Part shown: one piece after another, positions 34,620 to 47,404 of the stretch | Layout of the letters: each line of letters begins with the position of its first letter | Numbering within the stretch: the first letter of the stretch is position 1 | Assembly: GCA_009760855.2 (NCBI GenBank) | Contig: WPIO01000010.1 | Coordinates: 1,164,001 to 1,224,000 of the forward strand | From: Cristatella mucedo | Lineage: Eukaryota; Bryozoa; Phylactolaemata; Cristatellidae | Length of the DNA: 60,000 bases | Direction of reading: 5' to 3' | The notes under the pieces: model-generated | Seen by the model: only the letters and a program-made list of their open reading frames with translations | Databases searched by the model: none | What the model was told of the DNA's origin: nothing | Made by a program: the position numbers and the translations under genes

Positions 34620-37000
34620 CGCGAACTTGGACCCTCGGCAATTTCACACCGAGGCTCAGGTCCAGAAGCGAATTAGGAATGCTGCCAAAAACCAAACGGC
34701 CCGGAGTGCCAAACTTCGGGCGCAGGGTATGGCGTGGGGGGGGCGGCAATGCTTCGACCCTTTCCAGGGGCGGAGCATTTTGCGCTCCCTCATGGACTGA
34801 GGGAATTACCTATGTCCTCGGGCAAATTTCCCCAGGTCCAAGTTTTAGGAGCGGTGAGAAGACGCGAAAGGAACGAGCCGAATAGATTTGTAAAATTTGT
34901 TTTCATAAAATTTTTTGTGTTACCTATGTCATTGTTTCTAAAGGGGCTCCCTCACCCGCAACCTGAAAATCCTAGCTCCTTGACCATGACCCTTCTAATG
35001 GTTACGTAAACCTAGTGCTCCTCAGAAACTGAAACTGCTCAAAATCGGTTTGGTCGCATATTTTTTGTGTCATATGTAAGTAATATGGAGGGTGTATGCC
35101 CTTTCTGTTTGAATTCTCGTTTGTCTTTTGAAATTAAGTATTGTATAGACGCAGGAACACCATTAGGTGTAACAGGGAGCCCAAACCGCAGCTTCGCACC
35201 ACTTGTTTTTAAAGTGACAGGCTGGTCGCAGTTTTTTGTGGAACCCTTGGTGGGCCAGACGAACAAGTCCTGGAGTTCTGCCACGACCAGACTGGCAATG
35301 CGCACCTGACATTGGCTGCCTGGCCGCCGTGGCGTTGCTGACCGCCTGTCGGCCGACAGGCGGTCGCTGGTGCTTTGCCTGCGTCTTTCGTGCCGGCACA
35401 CGCGGAGCTTCAAGCATGATGACCTGCCCCTACGGCTACGTAGGTAAACTTGGCCCCCTCGACGTCGTCTTGGTTAGCCGCCATCAGTGCACTTAATTCC
35501 CAGCCTAGTAGCACTCTCTGCAGACTGGCCTGGCAAACCGTAGCACGTGCGGTAGATCTATTTGACTTCCGCCCAGACGCTGGGGAGCCCTTGCCTTCAG
35601 TGCATCCATACTGTCAGTACACGTGCTTCTAAATGCTGCAACAAGCTACTCAGCCGCCAGAATTGCCTAGCAACAACCACTGCAAACAGAGCAAATTTCC
35701 ATACTTTGAATAGGGTCCGAAGAACAGCTTTTTCCAACTGGATTAATTTTGGCTAAGCACAGCATCAGAATTCACAAAAGTACAGGAGGGACTTTTTTCT
35801 GATTCCCGTAGTTCTGCAAAGCAGCGAGCTATTTGATCGTTCAATGACTCGTATATCGCGTTCATTTTGTAAGTCAACACGCAAATAAAGGACTCCATCT
35901 TTCAAGTTGAAAGTTAAAGGATAAAGCCATGCGCAATGAGATAACCACAAGACGACTGCTATCGGTCCTCAGAAATTATCTCACTTCTTGTAGTTAGACA
36001 TTCTCCAAGCAGCAGGTGCGCGACATCACGCAAGACACCGAAGCGGCTTCCAAAGCGGCTATTCACACGGATGGCGAAGCGGGTCAATACGCGACCGCTC
36101 TGCCCGGCGTTCTCGAAGTGACTCAGGGCTTCTGTCGCCCTTTTCTTAAACATCACTGCCAAAATCTCAAACAGCCCATTAACCAACGGCAGTGTCATAA
36201 TCTCTGATAGGGCATAAATCACTCTAAGCAATAAACTGGCCGTAGGAGAATAACAACGCAGTAAATTCCGTTAACCCATAAACCACCAATATCACAAAAT
36301 AGCCATACTTCTGAAACCTAGCGTTACAAACGCGATGTGAGGCATAAAGGTTCAGACAGAAGTAGACCGGAAGCATAGCTTTCAAACGGCGATAGTATCA
36401 TTCATAATGTAGTCCGTATTCATAATGTAGGCAAGGGTATTTGACAGTCGACGGTTACACGCGTTCAACAGCTGCCTTGGCATACACCAATGACTCTGTA
36501 GTCCGGATGTCAAATCAGCTTCAATGCCAAGGCCGAGTCCGCAATTCCATAGACTATCGAATGATCGTGTAGTCGTCAATAATGATCATCTGCCATAGCC
36601 TTGCTGCTGGTTTATCTGGTGCGACCATTTCAGCTAAGCTGAAACTCTTGCATGGGCTTGCACTGTCTTGAATGCTCGCCACCAGGCAAGCTAGTGCCGT
36701 GAAAAACGCAAATCAACATTAGCAACCACGGAGTGATATAACGTTAGCGGCGGGCACCCTGTGTAAGCTACCCAAGCCAAGACCACCGGAAGCAAAGTCA
36801 CCTCGGTAACTTCGGCATGCACTCATGGCAAGTAGTCGCCACGAACTTACAAATCCCGCAGCCACGAATAAAGCCAAGTCGAAGCCAGAGGCTTCTACTC
36901 GAGTAAGATGCTCAATCCGCGCCTCTTAGTTCGTCGCCCGCATCGTTACGCAAGGCAGCGATTCACTTATCATTTGTTCCATGCAGCCGAAAATTGACGT
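34620..37000. other. No gene seen
   Basis: Several 60-120 codon ORFs on both strands around 34.7-35.5 kb carry no motif I recognise and conflict with each other. The only structure is a 26-bp palindrome at 35340. Confidence 0.4.
35340..35365. repeat. Perfect 26-bp palindrome
   Basis: GACCGCCTGTCGG (35340-35352) is followed without a spacer by its exact reverse complement CCGACAGGCGGTC (35353-35365). Confidence 0.95.
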
Positions 37001-39500
37001 TTCACATCACGAACGCGACTATGAGCCAACCTGTGGCTAATTTGTATCATTCGTCGTGTATGGGTAAATTATATTTATTGCGTTGTTATTCCCACAACGG
37101 TTTGTTTATGGTCTCGAGATATGAATGGCCCAGCAGAAATTATAGCGGTGCTTCTCTCGGTTTATCGGCCGTTGTGATTAATGGGAGCCATTGCTGGGTG
37201 GCGGACTGCAGAGGTCCGTCAGATACGCCCAGGACGCCGGGTAGGACGGTGGCGTATCACGTATCGCGTGGTACGCCAAATAAATTAGCCTGCAATGCCC
37301 TTAGATAATAACCTGACTAACCGTTTTTCAAAGACATAAATCCCTAAAGCTGGCCCAGCACTGCTAAGCCATAAACCTTGCATCATAAATATGATTCATC
37401 GCTTACATGGAAAAACCTAACTTATACTATATACCTCAACATGAGCAAAAATCTGCCAAAACTGTTATCTGCAATAGCAAACCAAGCAGTGACTCATATA
37501 AAAAGCCTTTGAAAGTGGCTATATGCTACGAAAATTCAGTTACCACTTCACTTTCAAGTAACAGCAGCCGCCGAACGTACGTCTGTATGTAGTATACAAT
37601 TGCAAGGCGATGAAGATCCTGCTGCGTGGATGGGGTATTCCTACGTCATCTTTAGCTCTGAAAATTGCTGCAATAATACTCACAGACTCAATCCTTAAAA
37701 GACTGGGTCGTTAGTTGGAAAGAAATACAGGCTCTTTAGTCTCTGGAAACTAGCGCAAAATAAACTAAAGTTGCAGCTTAATATCAAGTTGTCATTGCAG
37801 TCATTTTTGTCACGACGATTGTTCGAAGGCTCCACGGTATTTCCTAAGAGCTCAAGAGACGTGCAAGAACCTATTTTGGTAGATAGTGACTCTTAGAGAC
37901 ACTGACTGGACATTTTAAGTAATTCGAAGAAGGGAGAAGTTCAAAAGTTGCTGGTCTGTCTCGGTGGCAGCTTACTCATGAAAGAAATCATCCAAGCTGC
38001 TGTGCATTGCATGCGAACTTGGCTACTGGTAGACAGGAAAGGCAGCATCATCAACGAGCTTAAAAACCAGCACAGATGGCGGAAGCTCAGCATCGCGCGT
38101 TGATTCTTAGTGCAGTATGCCAGTGCGGTAGGCTGATGATTGCAACATAGCAGTACGACTCTCACTTTCTCTAGGTGATGATGATCATGCCTTCTGGCGA
38201 GCTATTTCCCAACCAATGGATGCTCGGAGGAGTTCTCAATACACTGATTACACATTCCCTGAACTTTATTTGCTGAACACTAACCGTAGCAATTCTTTAA
38301 TGGAGCTTATCATCAAAATGAGAATCGATCATACCCCTCTTCCCTGATCGCGACATCAGTTGGGTTCTTTTAGCTGACAGTGACTCGGGCTAACGCCAAA
38401 TCTTTGTGCTATTACAGTTAATATGTGCAACCTATCTTAGTCGGTAAGCCCCAATTACGGGCTTTGCATCATAAGCATTGTCGGACGGCAGTAAGCAACC
38501 AATGCAATGTTCTGGGCGATCTCAGCAGATTGATGGCCTTCTAAATATCACCTGACAGTCGACGCTTGATTCATACCACTTATATAGATGGCCATATCCT
38601 TGGTCTCGTTATCACAGAGGCAGTCCACCCCATCGACTTATTTGCTTGCCCACTGACCACCTTGGCTCATTGCTTAGTCTCGTTTATCGTTCCTGTGCAA
38701 GTGCATGCAAGTGCAGGGTAACTTCGAGCAAGTCTGACAAAATAATTTACAAAGGATTGATCATGGAAAATTTTAGAATTATGTGCCTTGTTTAGGTCGC
38801 AGTGGTCTGCACTCAGACTTAACCAACAGCATCAATACCCTCACCAAGGCAGTAAGCTCACAACCTTAGAGTGCTCAAGACGCCATGCTCCCATACATCA
38901 TGTCTATACACAGTGTCGTCGAGATTTCTTTCAATTTACCGAAATTTTTTAAAAGTTGTAAAGTTTTAAAGTGCATGTTTACACGTTACTTGTATAAATC
39001 TGGATCAAAAGCCAACATCAATGCTTCGAAGGCTTTCATCCTTTCTACATCAAAAAGCTTAGATGAGTCAGAGTTTCCTTTTTACTTGAAAACTTAAGTT
39101 CTGCCGAATAGACCTAAAACAAATTTATAAGGCAGTGAACAATTTGCTTGCCGACTCCAAGATTCCTCAATAACTGAACCCAAATGGCTTGCCTGACAAT
39201 TGTAAAGTGTTTTTGGTTAGATAACTGCACATATTATTTCCTCCACAAAGCTCCCTGCGACAAAGAAATCTTTACTTAGAGACCTTTGACCTTCCTTGAG
39301 AAATTTTCCAAGATTTCTGCCGACGAATTGGCTATCACAAGTGAGAATAGTAAAAGGATCTCATTTATTGATGACGAAACAGATATTGTTTGTTGTAGAA
39401 ACTCGCGGCATTTGATCCTGGAAGTACGTGCAAAAGGAACTTTTTCGGGACACGTGAGATAGCACAGGGTCTGCAGCATTTCATGACGTATCAGCAGCTA
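37000..39500. other. No gene seen
   Basis: Only short ORFs on both strands; none with splice or domain support. Confidence 0.4.
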
Positions 39501-39502
39501 CT

Positions 39503-39654
39503 CACCTTCCTTTTTGTGCCACACCTTCCTTTTTGTGCCACACCTTCCTTGTTGTGTCACACCTTCCTTTTTTGTGCCACACCTTCCTTTTTTGTGCCAC
39601 ATCTTTTTTGTGCCACACCTTTCTTTTCTCTTGTGCCTCAACTTTCTTTTGTGC
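39503..39654. repeat. Minisatellite, about 19-bp unit
   Basis: About eight head-to-tail copies of CACCTTCCTTTTTGTGCCA with drifting T-run length and increasing decay to the right. Confidence 0.9.
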
Positions 39655-39779
39655 GAAATCCACTACACGAGTTTTCAAAATTGCCTTAAAATAAAGCTGC
39701 AAGTCAATCAGTTTTAAACAGAATTGAGTTACTCGAAAAGTTCCTCCGTATCAGAAGGGACTTTGGTTCAAATATTTGT

Positions 39780-40650
39780 ATGAGATTATTATTGCATAAT
39801 ATTATTGTATGATATCACTGTTAATAACTTTTATAGCGTTCTATTAGAACTTGATCTCTTCCTAACCACTTTGAATAGACAGTGAAAGAAGCACTAATAT
39901 CGTGAGTGGCAACATGAACTGTGTCGACATGGATAGAATATGGCTAGAATAAAAATACCTTTGTTTAGCGCCTTCAGATAGCCTAATCTCTTCATATATA
40001 CTGTACAGATGCTTTTAAGGAAGCACGATCATTTAGTTTTAATGTGAACAATATCAACAAGCATCGTTAGAAGTTAGTGGTAAAACGCACTGTGTCAGCA
40101 CGCATTAGCACAAAAAGGACAACTTACAAGGACCCAGCGAATTATTTGAGGAACAGGTGGGTTTAGCCTCTTTATAAATGCCATCAAGTTAGGTGATCAT
40201 GTGATGTCAGTCGGAAGTTAAGTCTGGACAATGGGAGCATATATACTAAACGGACTGTTTTAACATAATTTGAGTTTGCTTCTCTGCAAAGCTAAACGGC
40301 TTTTTTCAGAAGAGTAAAGGGGTAGAGATTGAGTAGTAGTTCGGATAGATATTACAGAGCCATAAAATGAAGGGACTTAAAAGTAGGTGACACACCTCGA
40401 AGCCGAAAGGCCGCTTTGTTGGAAGCAATCCTCTTATCGGCGACAACATGCGCACTATGGCAACTGCAAAGCTAACCACAGACAAATACGGCTGCAAAGT
40501 AATGGACCAATGGTAGCCTCCTCGTTGCAATTCCCGGCAGACCTTTCAGTAGTGATGGGCTACAGACGTTGAAGTGAGATCGAACACTTAATCCAGTTTG
40601 AATTATTGTCACTGTCTCCGCAGACCCAATTTTCGCTAATATGTATAGCT
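39780..40650 (-). mobile_element. Old CR1/L2-like copies, two tails in tandem
   Basis: One decayed tail lies at 39780-39950 (CTTGATCTCTTCCTAACCACTTT). A second starts near 39955 (TTTAGCGCCTTCAGATAGCCTAATCTCTT) and runs into a decayed 3' untranslated and RT region to about 40650. Both are on the minus strand and heavily mutated. Confidence 0.6.
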
Positions 40651-40695
40651 GAGAGTAGGTTAAACTTGATAGTAAACATGAGAGGTTCAGAACGT

Positions 40696-40761
40696 GAATA
40701 CTCCACTGTCTCCCAATGAGACAGGACTGAATACTCCGCTGTCTCCCACTGAGACAGGACC
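40696..40761. repeat. Tandem duplication, 33 bp, two copies
   Basis: GAATACTCC(A/G)CTGTCTCCCA followed by TGAGACAGGAC occurs at 40696-40728 and 40729-40761, with only a few differences. Confidence 0.85.
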
Positions 40762-40857
40762 ATGCCATTGCAGTGCAGTACAGTGATACACAGGTTTTCT
40801 TAAGTGCTTTCGAGAAGGACTTGGGGTTTAATCTAATCAGGCTTCGATGACAGACCT

Positions 40858-40900
40858 AAATAATAATAAGAATAATAATGATAAGAATAATAAGAATAGC
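40858..40900. repeat. (AAT/AAG)n simple repeat
   Basis: AATAATAAGAATAATAATGATAAG run. It may be the orphan tail of a retroposon, but no hairpin follows. Confidence 0.8.
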
Positions 40901-42660
40901 CAATCAGAACAACTCTACAAGTCTACATTCCCGGGAAATTCTTTATATGTACCCGAAGCGATACCATCTCTTCGAAGTGACTATCTCCAAACCGAGACCT
41001 GAAATTTACTTGCCAGATTTTAAAGTTTTTCGTAAGAGTTTATCTCGTCAGCAGTTACTTCCTCCAATATTTTAGATACAAAGGTCAGCAGGGAGATTGG
41101 TTGAAAATTGATTAATTTCTCTTGATGTAGTGTCGTTTCCTTAATTAGTAGCGAAGTAACAGCCATTTTGAACGGTTCAGGAGTGAGACCTGAGATTATG
41201 GACATTTTTACTATGTTTTTTATGCATGGCAGCCGCAGGTCTATATATCACACACTTAGGGTATTATAATTCCGGTGCAGAGGGCGAGTAGTCTTCTTTG
41301 GCTGTGAGATGAGGCTACTAGTGGCCGGCTTGAAGGAAGTCATTGAAGTGCTACAAAGAATTAAGAGAGATAATTCCAGTGGGGACAGTAGAGAGGGAAA
41401 GGAGTCAACTAATGATGCAGTTAACCTTAGAAATAGATCCTCTCACCTTCTCTGCCTTGCAGAAAAAAGCTACGGAACACCTCGCGCTTCACCAATATTT
41501 TCAATATTGCTTATGACTCCGTTAAATGGCATATTTAAACTCAAAGACAGAAGAGCCTTGAAGTAATGCAAGCTAGTCGCGGTTGACTAAGCACTCAATC
41601 CTGGATGCAAGGAGGTTACCATGTTTAGAGATATAAAACAAGGCTAACGACGGTTAGCTATGTTGGTCAATAATGAATCTCTAGAACTGCCGTCAGCGAT
41701 CGCCAGTTTACTCACCAAAGATTTTTGGTTTTCATGAGATGAGGAAGCCCGTTAAACACCACCATTAAAGATGGAAAGACCTCACTCACCAGTTTTAATG
41801 CGTATGTACAGCAATTTAGACGAATTGAGCCTGGCTTAAGCCATTGAGTCTATTATTGCAGTATCTCGTATTGTAGCATTGGCCGCCTTTAACATACGCT
41901 AAGGTTTGTTTGTACAAAACCCTGAAAATATCAGTAATAATTCTTTCGGCTTCTTTGTGAATTTTATTGTTGACCGACCAAACAATTTAAACAAAATTAT
42001 GTCGTACTGAAATGTGCGAATAGAATTGACAAAGCAGCTGGCCAATAATCGTCCGTTCTGTCAGATTTTGCTGGACATGCTTTTCTTACCCTTTCAAAAT
42101 ATCTAACAAAACGTTGTGCCGATTCCGTCCTTAAGTGAGATGTCATGGATGCGTGGATGCATAGCCCAGCATATTTGAATAATCCTGCTGGATACTCTAT
42201 TTATTTAGAGTTCTCTTAAAAGGGCTCTGGAAAACTTTCTGAAGGCAACTTTTAATTAGATCCGTAACCTATTGGCTGGTAGTTGCAGATGCAAAGATTT
42301 GTAAATAATCACTCTTAGCCGTGGCAAGCAAAGTGGAATCGTTTATAACTGCCTCGGAAGAGCATTGTATCGAAAGGTATCCGGTTAAATTAAGCTCAAA
42401 TAAATGAATTGGCAGCTAAATTTCAATTTTTCGGTGACAGAAGTTATTGGGAGTGTTTGTGAACCGGTATTATAGCTCTACTTCAATCGTCAGCCGAAAT
42501 ACATCGTTTTACGATGACCATGCCTTTTTCTTCGGCACGCTTTTTTAAGTACTTTTTCAAAAAATGCATCCCGTGCTAGTTGCATGGTGGAATTTTCTAC
42601 CAAATTTTAAGTTGCTTGGTACCAAAATTTACAATAAATAACTAAATTGTATCTGCGTTT
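40900..42660. other. No gene seen
   Basis: Short ORFs only. A minus-strand frame near 41020-41205 (MSIISGLTPEPFKMAVTSLL, then FQPISLLTFVSKILEE) resembles the region just before the palm in non-LTR reverse transcriptases, so an old RT fragment is possible there. Confidence 0.4.
41020..41230 (-). mobile_element. Possible reverse transcriptase N-terminal fragment
   Basis: The minus-strand peptide PFKMAVTSLLIKETTL followed by NFQPISLLTFVSKILEE matches the 'K.A.V.PLLKK..L....NYRPVS.L....K..E' block that precedes the RT palm in CR1/L2-type elements. It may be the 5' portion missing from the other copies. Confidence 0.6.
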
Positions 42661-42669
42661 TCCTATCAA

Positions 42670-43060
42670 AAGTAACCGCACGTTAGACGACCACACCAGC
42701 TCCAAAGTCAAGTCAACCTTCTATTCTCAGCGTCAGATTAATAAAAATCGGTCCTGCATAGACATGGTCACTAAATAGAAAATCCAGTGTAGTGCATGAA
42801 TTTTGGATTTCTCGCCAAGAGTTCTGTAGCCAGTAGCTAGCTAACTACTTGCAGTTTTTCTGGATTTACAAAAAAAGCTTATAGTTGGTCCGAACATCTG
42901 CAACCAGGCTTTTCTGTGTTCTTGTCCTGCGTTTGTGTCTTTTCAAGCGTCGTAATTTCCATCTAATATCACTTCTTCCTTACCTGCTCTGACTTCCCAA
43001 CAAGCAGGTGATCAAGGTCAAGATTTTGACGATTGCTTTTATGTCAGTTTATTACCTTGC
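42670..43060 (+). mobile_element. CR1/L2-like retroposon fragment without tail
   Basis: ACGTTAGACGACCACACCAGCTCC and following text match the LDDHI..TVKS region on the plus strand. It decays to about 43060 and then breaks off. Confidence 0.55.
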
Positions 43061-43151
43061 TAAAGCCAACCTATCCTAGCTACTCCAGTCAACCAAACAA
43101 CCGGTCTTACTCTTATTTGCTACCGCTTTCTTGGCGTCGGCTTCTAAAATT

Positions 43152-43195
43152 GACACACACACACACACACAAACACACACACGCGCGCGCGCACA

Positions 43196-43263
<68 letters not shown>

Positions 43264-43286
43264 GGTGTGTGTATATATACATATAA
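43152..43286. repeat. Compound (CA)n-(CG)n-(TA)n-(TG)n microsatellite
   Basis: CA and CG runs on the left, a TA run in the centre (43200-43242) and TG on the right form a near-palindrome of dinucleotide repeats. It is directly next to a retroposon tail at 43283. Confidence 0.95.
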
Positions 43287-43445
43287 TAACAATGCATTTG
43301 ATTTAAACGTCCTCAGAGAGCTCAATCTCTTTCTAGACACTTTCCTTTGACACAAAGCACAAAGTAAGGACGAATATCAAATAGTTAGTGGTAGCACCCT
43401 CAATGAAAACAAGCGTAACATTGCTAGGGGCGGCATGCACAATCA
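43283..43445 (-). mobile_element. CR1/L2-like retroposon tail
   Basis: ATAATAACAATGCATTTGAT, hairpin remnant and 3' untranslated region through GCTAGGGGCGGCATGCAC. Confidence 0.7.
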
Positions 43446-43469
43446 AAATGAAATAAATGCGCACACATT

Positions 43470-43471
<2 letters not shown>

Positions 43472-43507
<36 letters not shown>
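43472..43507. repeat. (TA)n microsatellite
   Basis: About 17 TA units. Confidence 0.95.
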
Positions 43508-43510
<3 letters not shown>

Positions 43511-43519
43511 TCACAAATC

Positions 43520-43735
43520 AAAATGCAAATATAATTCATTTTTATAGTGCCTTAAGAGAGCTTAATCTATATTCAGGCGCTTCACATATGCGGCGGGGCT
43601 TGAGATCATGACCTCAGCCAGATTTTGGTCGAGCGAGCACATTCTTATGGCAACCTAACTTAATCTGTATCCAGTGCTTCACATAATGCCGCAGAGCTTG
43701 AGCCAACGACCTTGGTCATCAAATACATTCACACG
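43520..43735 (-). repeat. Two diverged copies of a tail-like repeat
   Basis: TTAATCTATATTCAGGCGCTTCACATATGC..GCTTGAG (about 43561) recurs as TTAATCTGTATCCAGTGCTTCACATAATGC..GCTTGAG (about 43660). The start resembles the retroposon hairpin but the body differs. A further relative is at 59078-59130. Confidence 0.5.
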
Positions 43736-43740
43736 GATCT

Positions 43741-44169
43741 TTGTCATCAATGGTGGAATCCAATATTCGGACGAGAGACGGCATTTGGCCACTAAATCTT
43801 CTTAAAATAATGGACCACCATTTCTACCTCAGCGTGCTTCGTGACGTGGATATTGTCTGTGCCAGAAGTCTAGTTGACTACAATCTTGTGGACTACAAGC
43901 TTTTGTATCAGCAGCGTGATAAACCATGGCATTCTGCGATTCGGGTTAGAAAACAATTAAATACTCGGCTGCCATCGCCATCGATTTGCAGAGTTAGCCA
44001 CACATTTAGAACAGAGCTTTTGCACCCTGCGGCTCGCATGGAAGGTCGCCGTGGCCGGATGGAGCTCAGCACCGAAGATCACAGCTTTTCGCTCTCTGTG
44101 TTCAGCAAACTACCACGAGTCTCAGTTAGCCGCCTGACTGCACTTCCGGCTGCTCGTACACGGCAATGA
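43741..44169 (+). other. 142-codon ORF, function unknown
   Basis: Open from an ATG to a stop. It has mixed composition, with a Met/Arg-rich middle (ARMEGRRGRMELS). No domain, no convincing splice sites and no repeat match. It may be a chance frame. Confidence 0.15.
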
Positions 44170-46770
44170 AAAGCCGTCGCAGCGCATACGCCTACGCGCG
44201 AGCCACCGAATGGGCACTCCAGTTTGTTAGCTACAAGTCAAGATTCCGTACAGGCAGCGATAGCAGGAAATGTAACTAGCGTCCGACATAATTAACGACC
44301 TATTCAGCTCGTGCAGTCACTTGGATTAAAGAGAGATGCCAGGTTTGGCTTTTGATTTTTGTAAACAGCCGAGTTCAAATCGTTCAGGCAATTTTGCAAT
44401 TTTACCTGCATGTCTATGCATCGTGAACGTGCAGGCGTCGCCGATAACTGTTTGTGAGCAAGACGGGCGCGTCGCATCTCGCCTCTGTGGCAATGGCCCG
44501 TCGGGTTTACGGCTCTGTCGCAGACGCGAGCAGAGTGCCGAGGACCGTAGGAGTCCATACGAAATTCGTCGGCCTAATTTCCAGAGAGGTTTTATAAGTC
44601 CGTGTAGGATTTGTGGATTCATGGATTCGTTGACGGTTGTGGAGAAAAAACTTCCAAAACGACTTTAATTGGATGACAACAATCCCTCCACAGTTACGTT
44701 GGTCTACTTTTAGCTTACGAACGTGGGAGAAATCACAGCCTGCTGAGAAAAATCTTAGGCAGCCAAAACTAGTTCGCGCGTGTTGAACATCATGTTCAGC
44801 TTGCTGTGAAGCCCATTATTCGGGCATTTCGCGTTCGCTCTTTTGGCGTTAACGTAACGTTAACGACAACGCTCTTTTGGCCTGCAACCGCCTGCTACTG
44901 TTGCACAACTCGGCTGCTCGCTTGGTCCATCACCACCCGGCGTAGCTGCTCAATAAACCACTGCTGTTTACGCTTCACTAGCTTCCTATCAAGCATCGAT
45001 TGACTTCGAGATTCTTTGTCAGGCTTACAGGTCACTTCACTCTCTCGCACCAGCCTACCAGTCCGACATCCTTGCTCTACCTGAGTGCTCTAAAAAATAC
45101 CAGCAACTGATCAGCTAATCGTCTCGTCGTCTCCTGCGGTACGTTTAAATTGTTGGTGAATAAACCCCCAGCTCGGTTGCACGGAAAGACCGGGTCACTT
45201 CCGGCAACGGTCATTGACCGAAATATGTTACTTCCTCCAGATTCCGGCTAAAGATGCAGCTGTTCTGGTTAGCTATTCTTTCGGCTCGTGGATGGTGTCT
45301 CTTTTATTCCGGTGCGCTTTCCGCACCTACCCGCGCGCATTTCCCTGGGCATTCTAGCATCTGGATGTCCTATTAACCGGCGGCCGAGAATGTCTTTATG
45401 CTTGCATTAGCTGCCCTTAGCACGATACGTGTCCTAGCTGTCCTTGTCGATGGTATTCTATTCATTCGTGCTTGATTCCGAGAAATTCGAAGCGTAAGTG
45501 ATTATCTCTCAGCGAGTTGCTTAGCTATAGACTAGACATTTAGTTCTCCATGGGCGCTATGTAAACACCATTTCATTTTCACTCTTAAAACTTTCCAGTT
45601 AAGCAGGTAAGCCTGGGAAAGATGTGGCTCCGCTACAGCCGTAAAGCCGAACGTATCCATTAGCAGTCGATGAGAGGTCGAAGCTCGCCTTGTAAACATT
45701 AGGCCGGTAGCAGTGACATTCAAACAGATATCTTCACTGTTTGACTCTGTCTTTATTCCTGCAAGTTGGCAAGGACTTTTTTGGCGAAGCTCAATTGGCA
45801 GTCTTCAGCATTAAACTTGGCAATGGGCGCGACGAATAGAAGTCAGTGCGAACAGTAAGAGCGACAAAACACTACGGGGTTGTAGACGATTCTGCTTTAT
45901 AAAATTAACATTTGCAAATGCTCGTCTGTTGTAAAAAGCGATCGCGATGACTATTGACTATTGGACGCTGCTAGGACGCCCCGGATGCATGATAGTGAGT
46001 CACGATTGGGAAGCGCTAGATGCTTGGCAGCAGAGGTGAAGACCGCCATCTGTGAGCGGCCAGACATTTGCATCCGCCGACGTCATCGGGAAGCGGCTAT
46101 AAATAAAAGAGGAAGTCTGGCGGGAAATACTCCGCACCCGGAATTGCAATGAAATATCGGCAGGCGACCGGAAACGACGAATCGCTGTTCCTGTTTGATC
46201 TCAACGTTGCAGTCCTTTCCTGCTCCGACCACTCAATGGGCTGAAGCATTCGCTTTGACACGAACGGATTTCGAATGATCTCGCGGCTGTCTGACCGCTC
46301 GCCGTTGTGCCGACACACAAGTTATGGAAACGTTCGGCCTCATAAGAGACCGATTTCACCGCTTTCAGCCAATGCCCAAATCCAGCCTGGCGATGGTCAC
46401 CGACATCTTGCAGCCGCTCGGCGTTACCGTCACGATTCAAGTACCTCGTCGACTTTCTAGACCTGTTCCTAAACATCGATGTCCAGCCTCCGCGCGAAGG
46501 TTTAGGCGAGTCGGCTCACACATCCAGTGGTACGATCCAAGTTACTCGAGAAGTGCCGAGCGCACTCGCTTCAATCGCTTTGATCGCTGCTCAATCGATC
46601 TGACCCGTCTGTGTAGCCTCAGCGGCTGCACCAAGCATCGCCACCGCCGCCGCCTCGCGGCAAACCTCTGCTCTGGCCTCCACGATACGGCGAGGGCGTG
46701 GGTGGTTCTCGTCACCGCCTCCATCGGCTCTGCCGCCGCCACCGGCACCGCGGCTGCAGACGACGCGGCT
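44170..46770. other. No host gene seen apart from one retroposon fragment
   Basis: Conflicting ORFs on both strands at 44.3-44.7 and 46.2-46.8 kb. The right part (46.2-46.77 kb) is probably 3' untranslated sequence of the gene ending at 46773. Confidence 0.35.
44895..45120 (+). mobile_element. CR1/L2-like RT fragment
   Basis: CAACTCGGCTGCTCGCTTGG through GCTTCCTATCAAGCATCGATTGACTTCGAGATTC and CTCGCACCAGCCTACC follows the [29 protein letters not shown] order on the plus strand with many changes. No tail. Confidence 0.7.
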
Positions 46771-46772
46771 GA

Positions 46773-47020
46773 CTAGTCTTCGCGTTCTCGGCCTTTCTTT
46801 TTCGTCTTGCCGCCGGCCTTTTCCCAACGAACGGTTTCTGACTCCAGAGCCGCCAGTTCGGCCAGGCGTGTCTGCACCGACGCCGGAGCGCCAGTGAACG
46901 GGTCAGTGTACCGAGGCTCGGCTGCAGGCGAACGAACAAAGCCTGACACATTTATCGGATCTTTTGAGACGTTCGGCAAATTGAGATGCGTTTTCAAAAA
47001 AAGCGGGCTGTGCTCGTGCA
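46773..47020 (-). CDS. Unrecognised gene, terminal coding exon (exon 5 of the visible part)
   Basis: A minus-strand exon of 248 nt. The acceptor is CCCAGCCAG|TG (AG at 47022-47021), with a good branch-point match (TACTGAC) upstream. It joins in phase 1 to the exon ending at 49688. It encodes 82 residues and ends at TAG (46775-46773). The peptide has a proline/aspartate-containing middle (NVSKDPINVSGF, YTDPFTGAP), then a predicted helix (SVQTRLAELAALESETVRWE) and a basic tail (KTKKKGRERED) that could be a nuclear-localisation or membrane-binding patch. An in-frame TGA just upstream of the acceptor shows that the exon cannot extend far. I do not recognise the family. Confidence 0.7.
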
Positions 47021-47404
47021 CTGGCTGGGAGCCGAATCGTCAGTACGCACTTCACAGCAAATAAGCACTTTCGGCCACTGCCTGGAGGAGACGGGGAATA
47101 TGCTTCGTAGGAAAAAGTGCCATGCGCAGGATTATCAAAGTTGTTATGAAAAAATTACTAAAGATGGCTGTATTTTAGATGGCCAGCAGGCAAAAATCAA
47201 TCGCCAAATGCAGCCAAAATTGAATCCGAGACAAGATGGCTGACCATTTCCCACCACTAGCCACTAGGGTCCACGTCGCCCAGTGCCAACTAGGGCATTC
47301 AGCGAAAAATCGTTAAGCCCTAGGCTGGATTTATTACTTAATACTTCACGGCATATTTGTTCTGCTCCGCTTTAGCCTTAAGTTGCCATCCTAAAGTATA
47401 TTCA

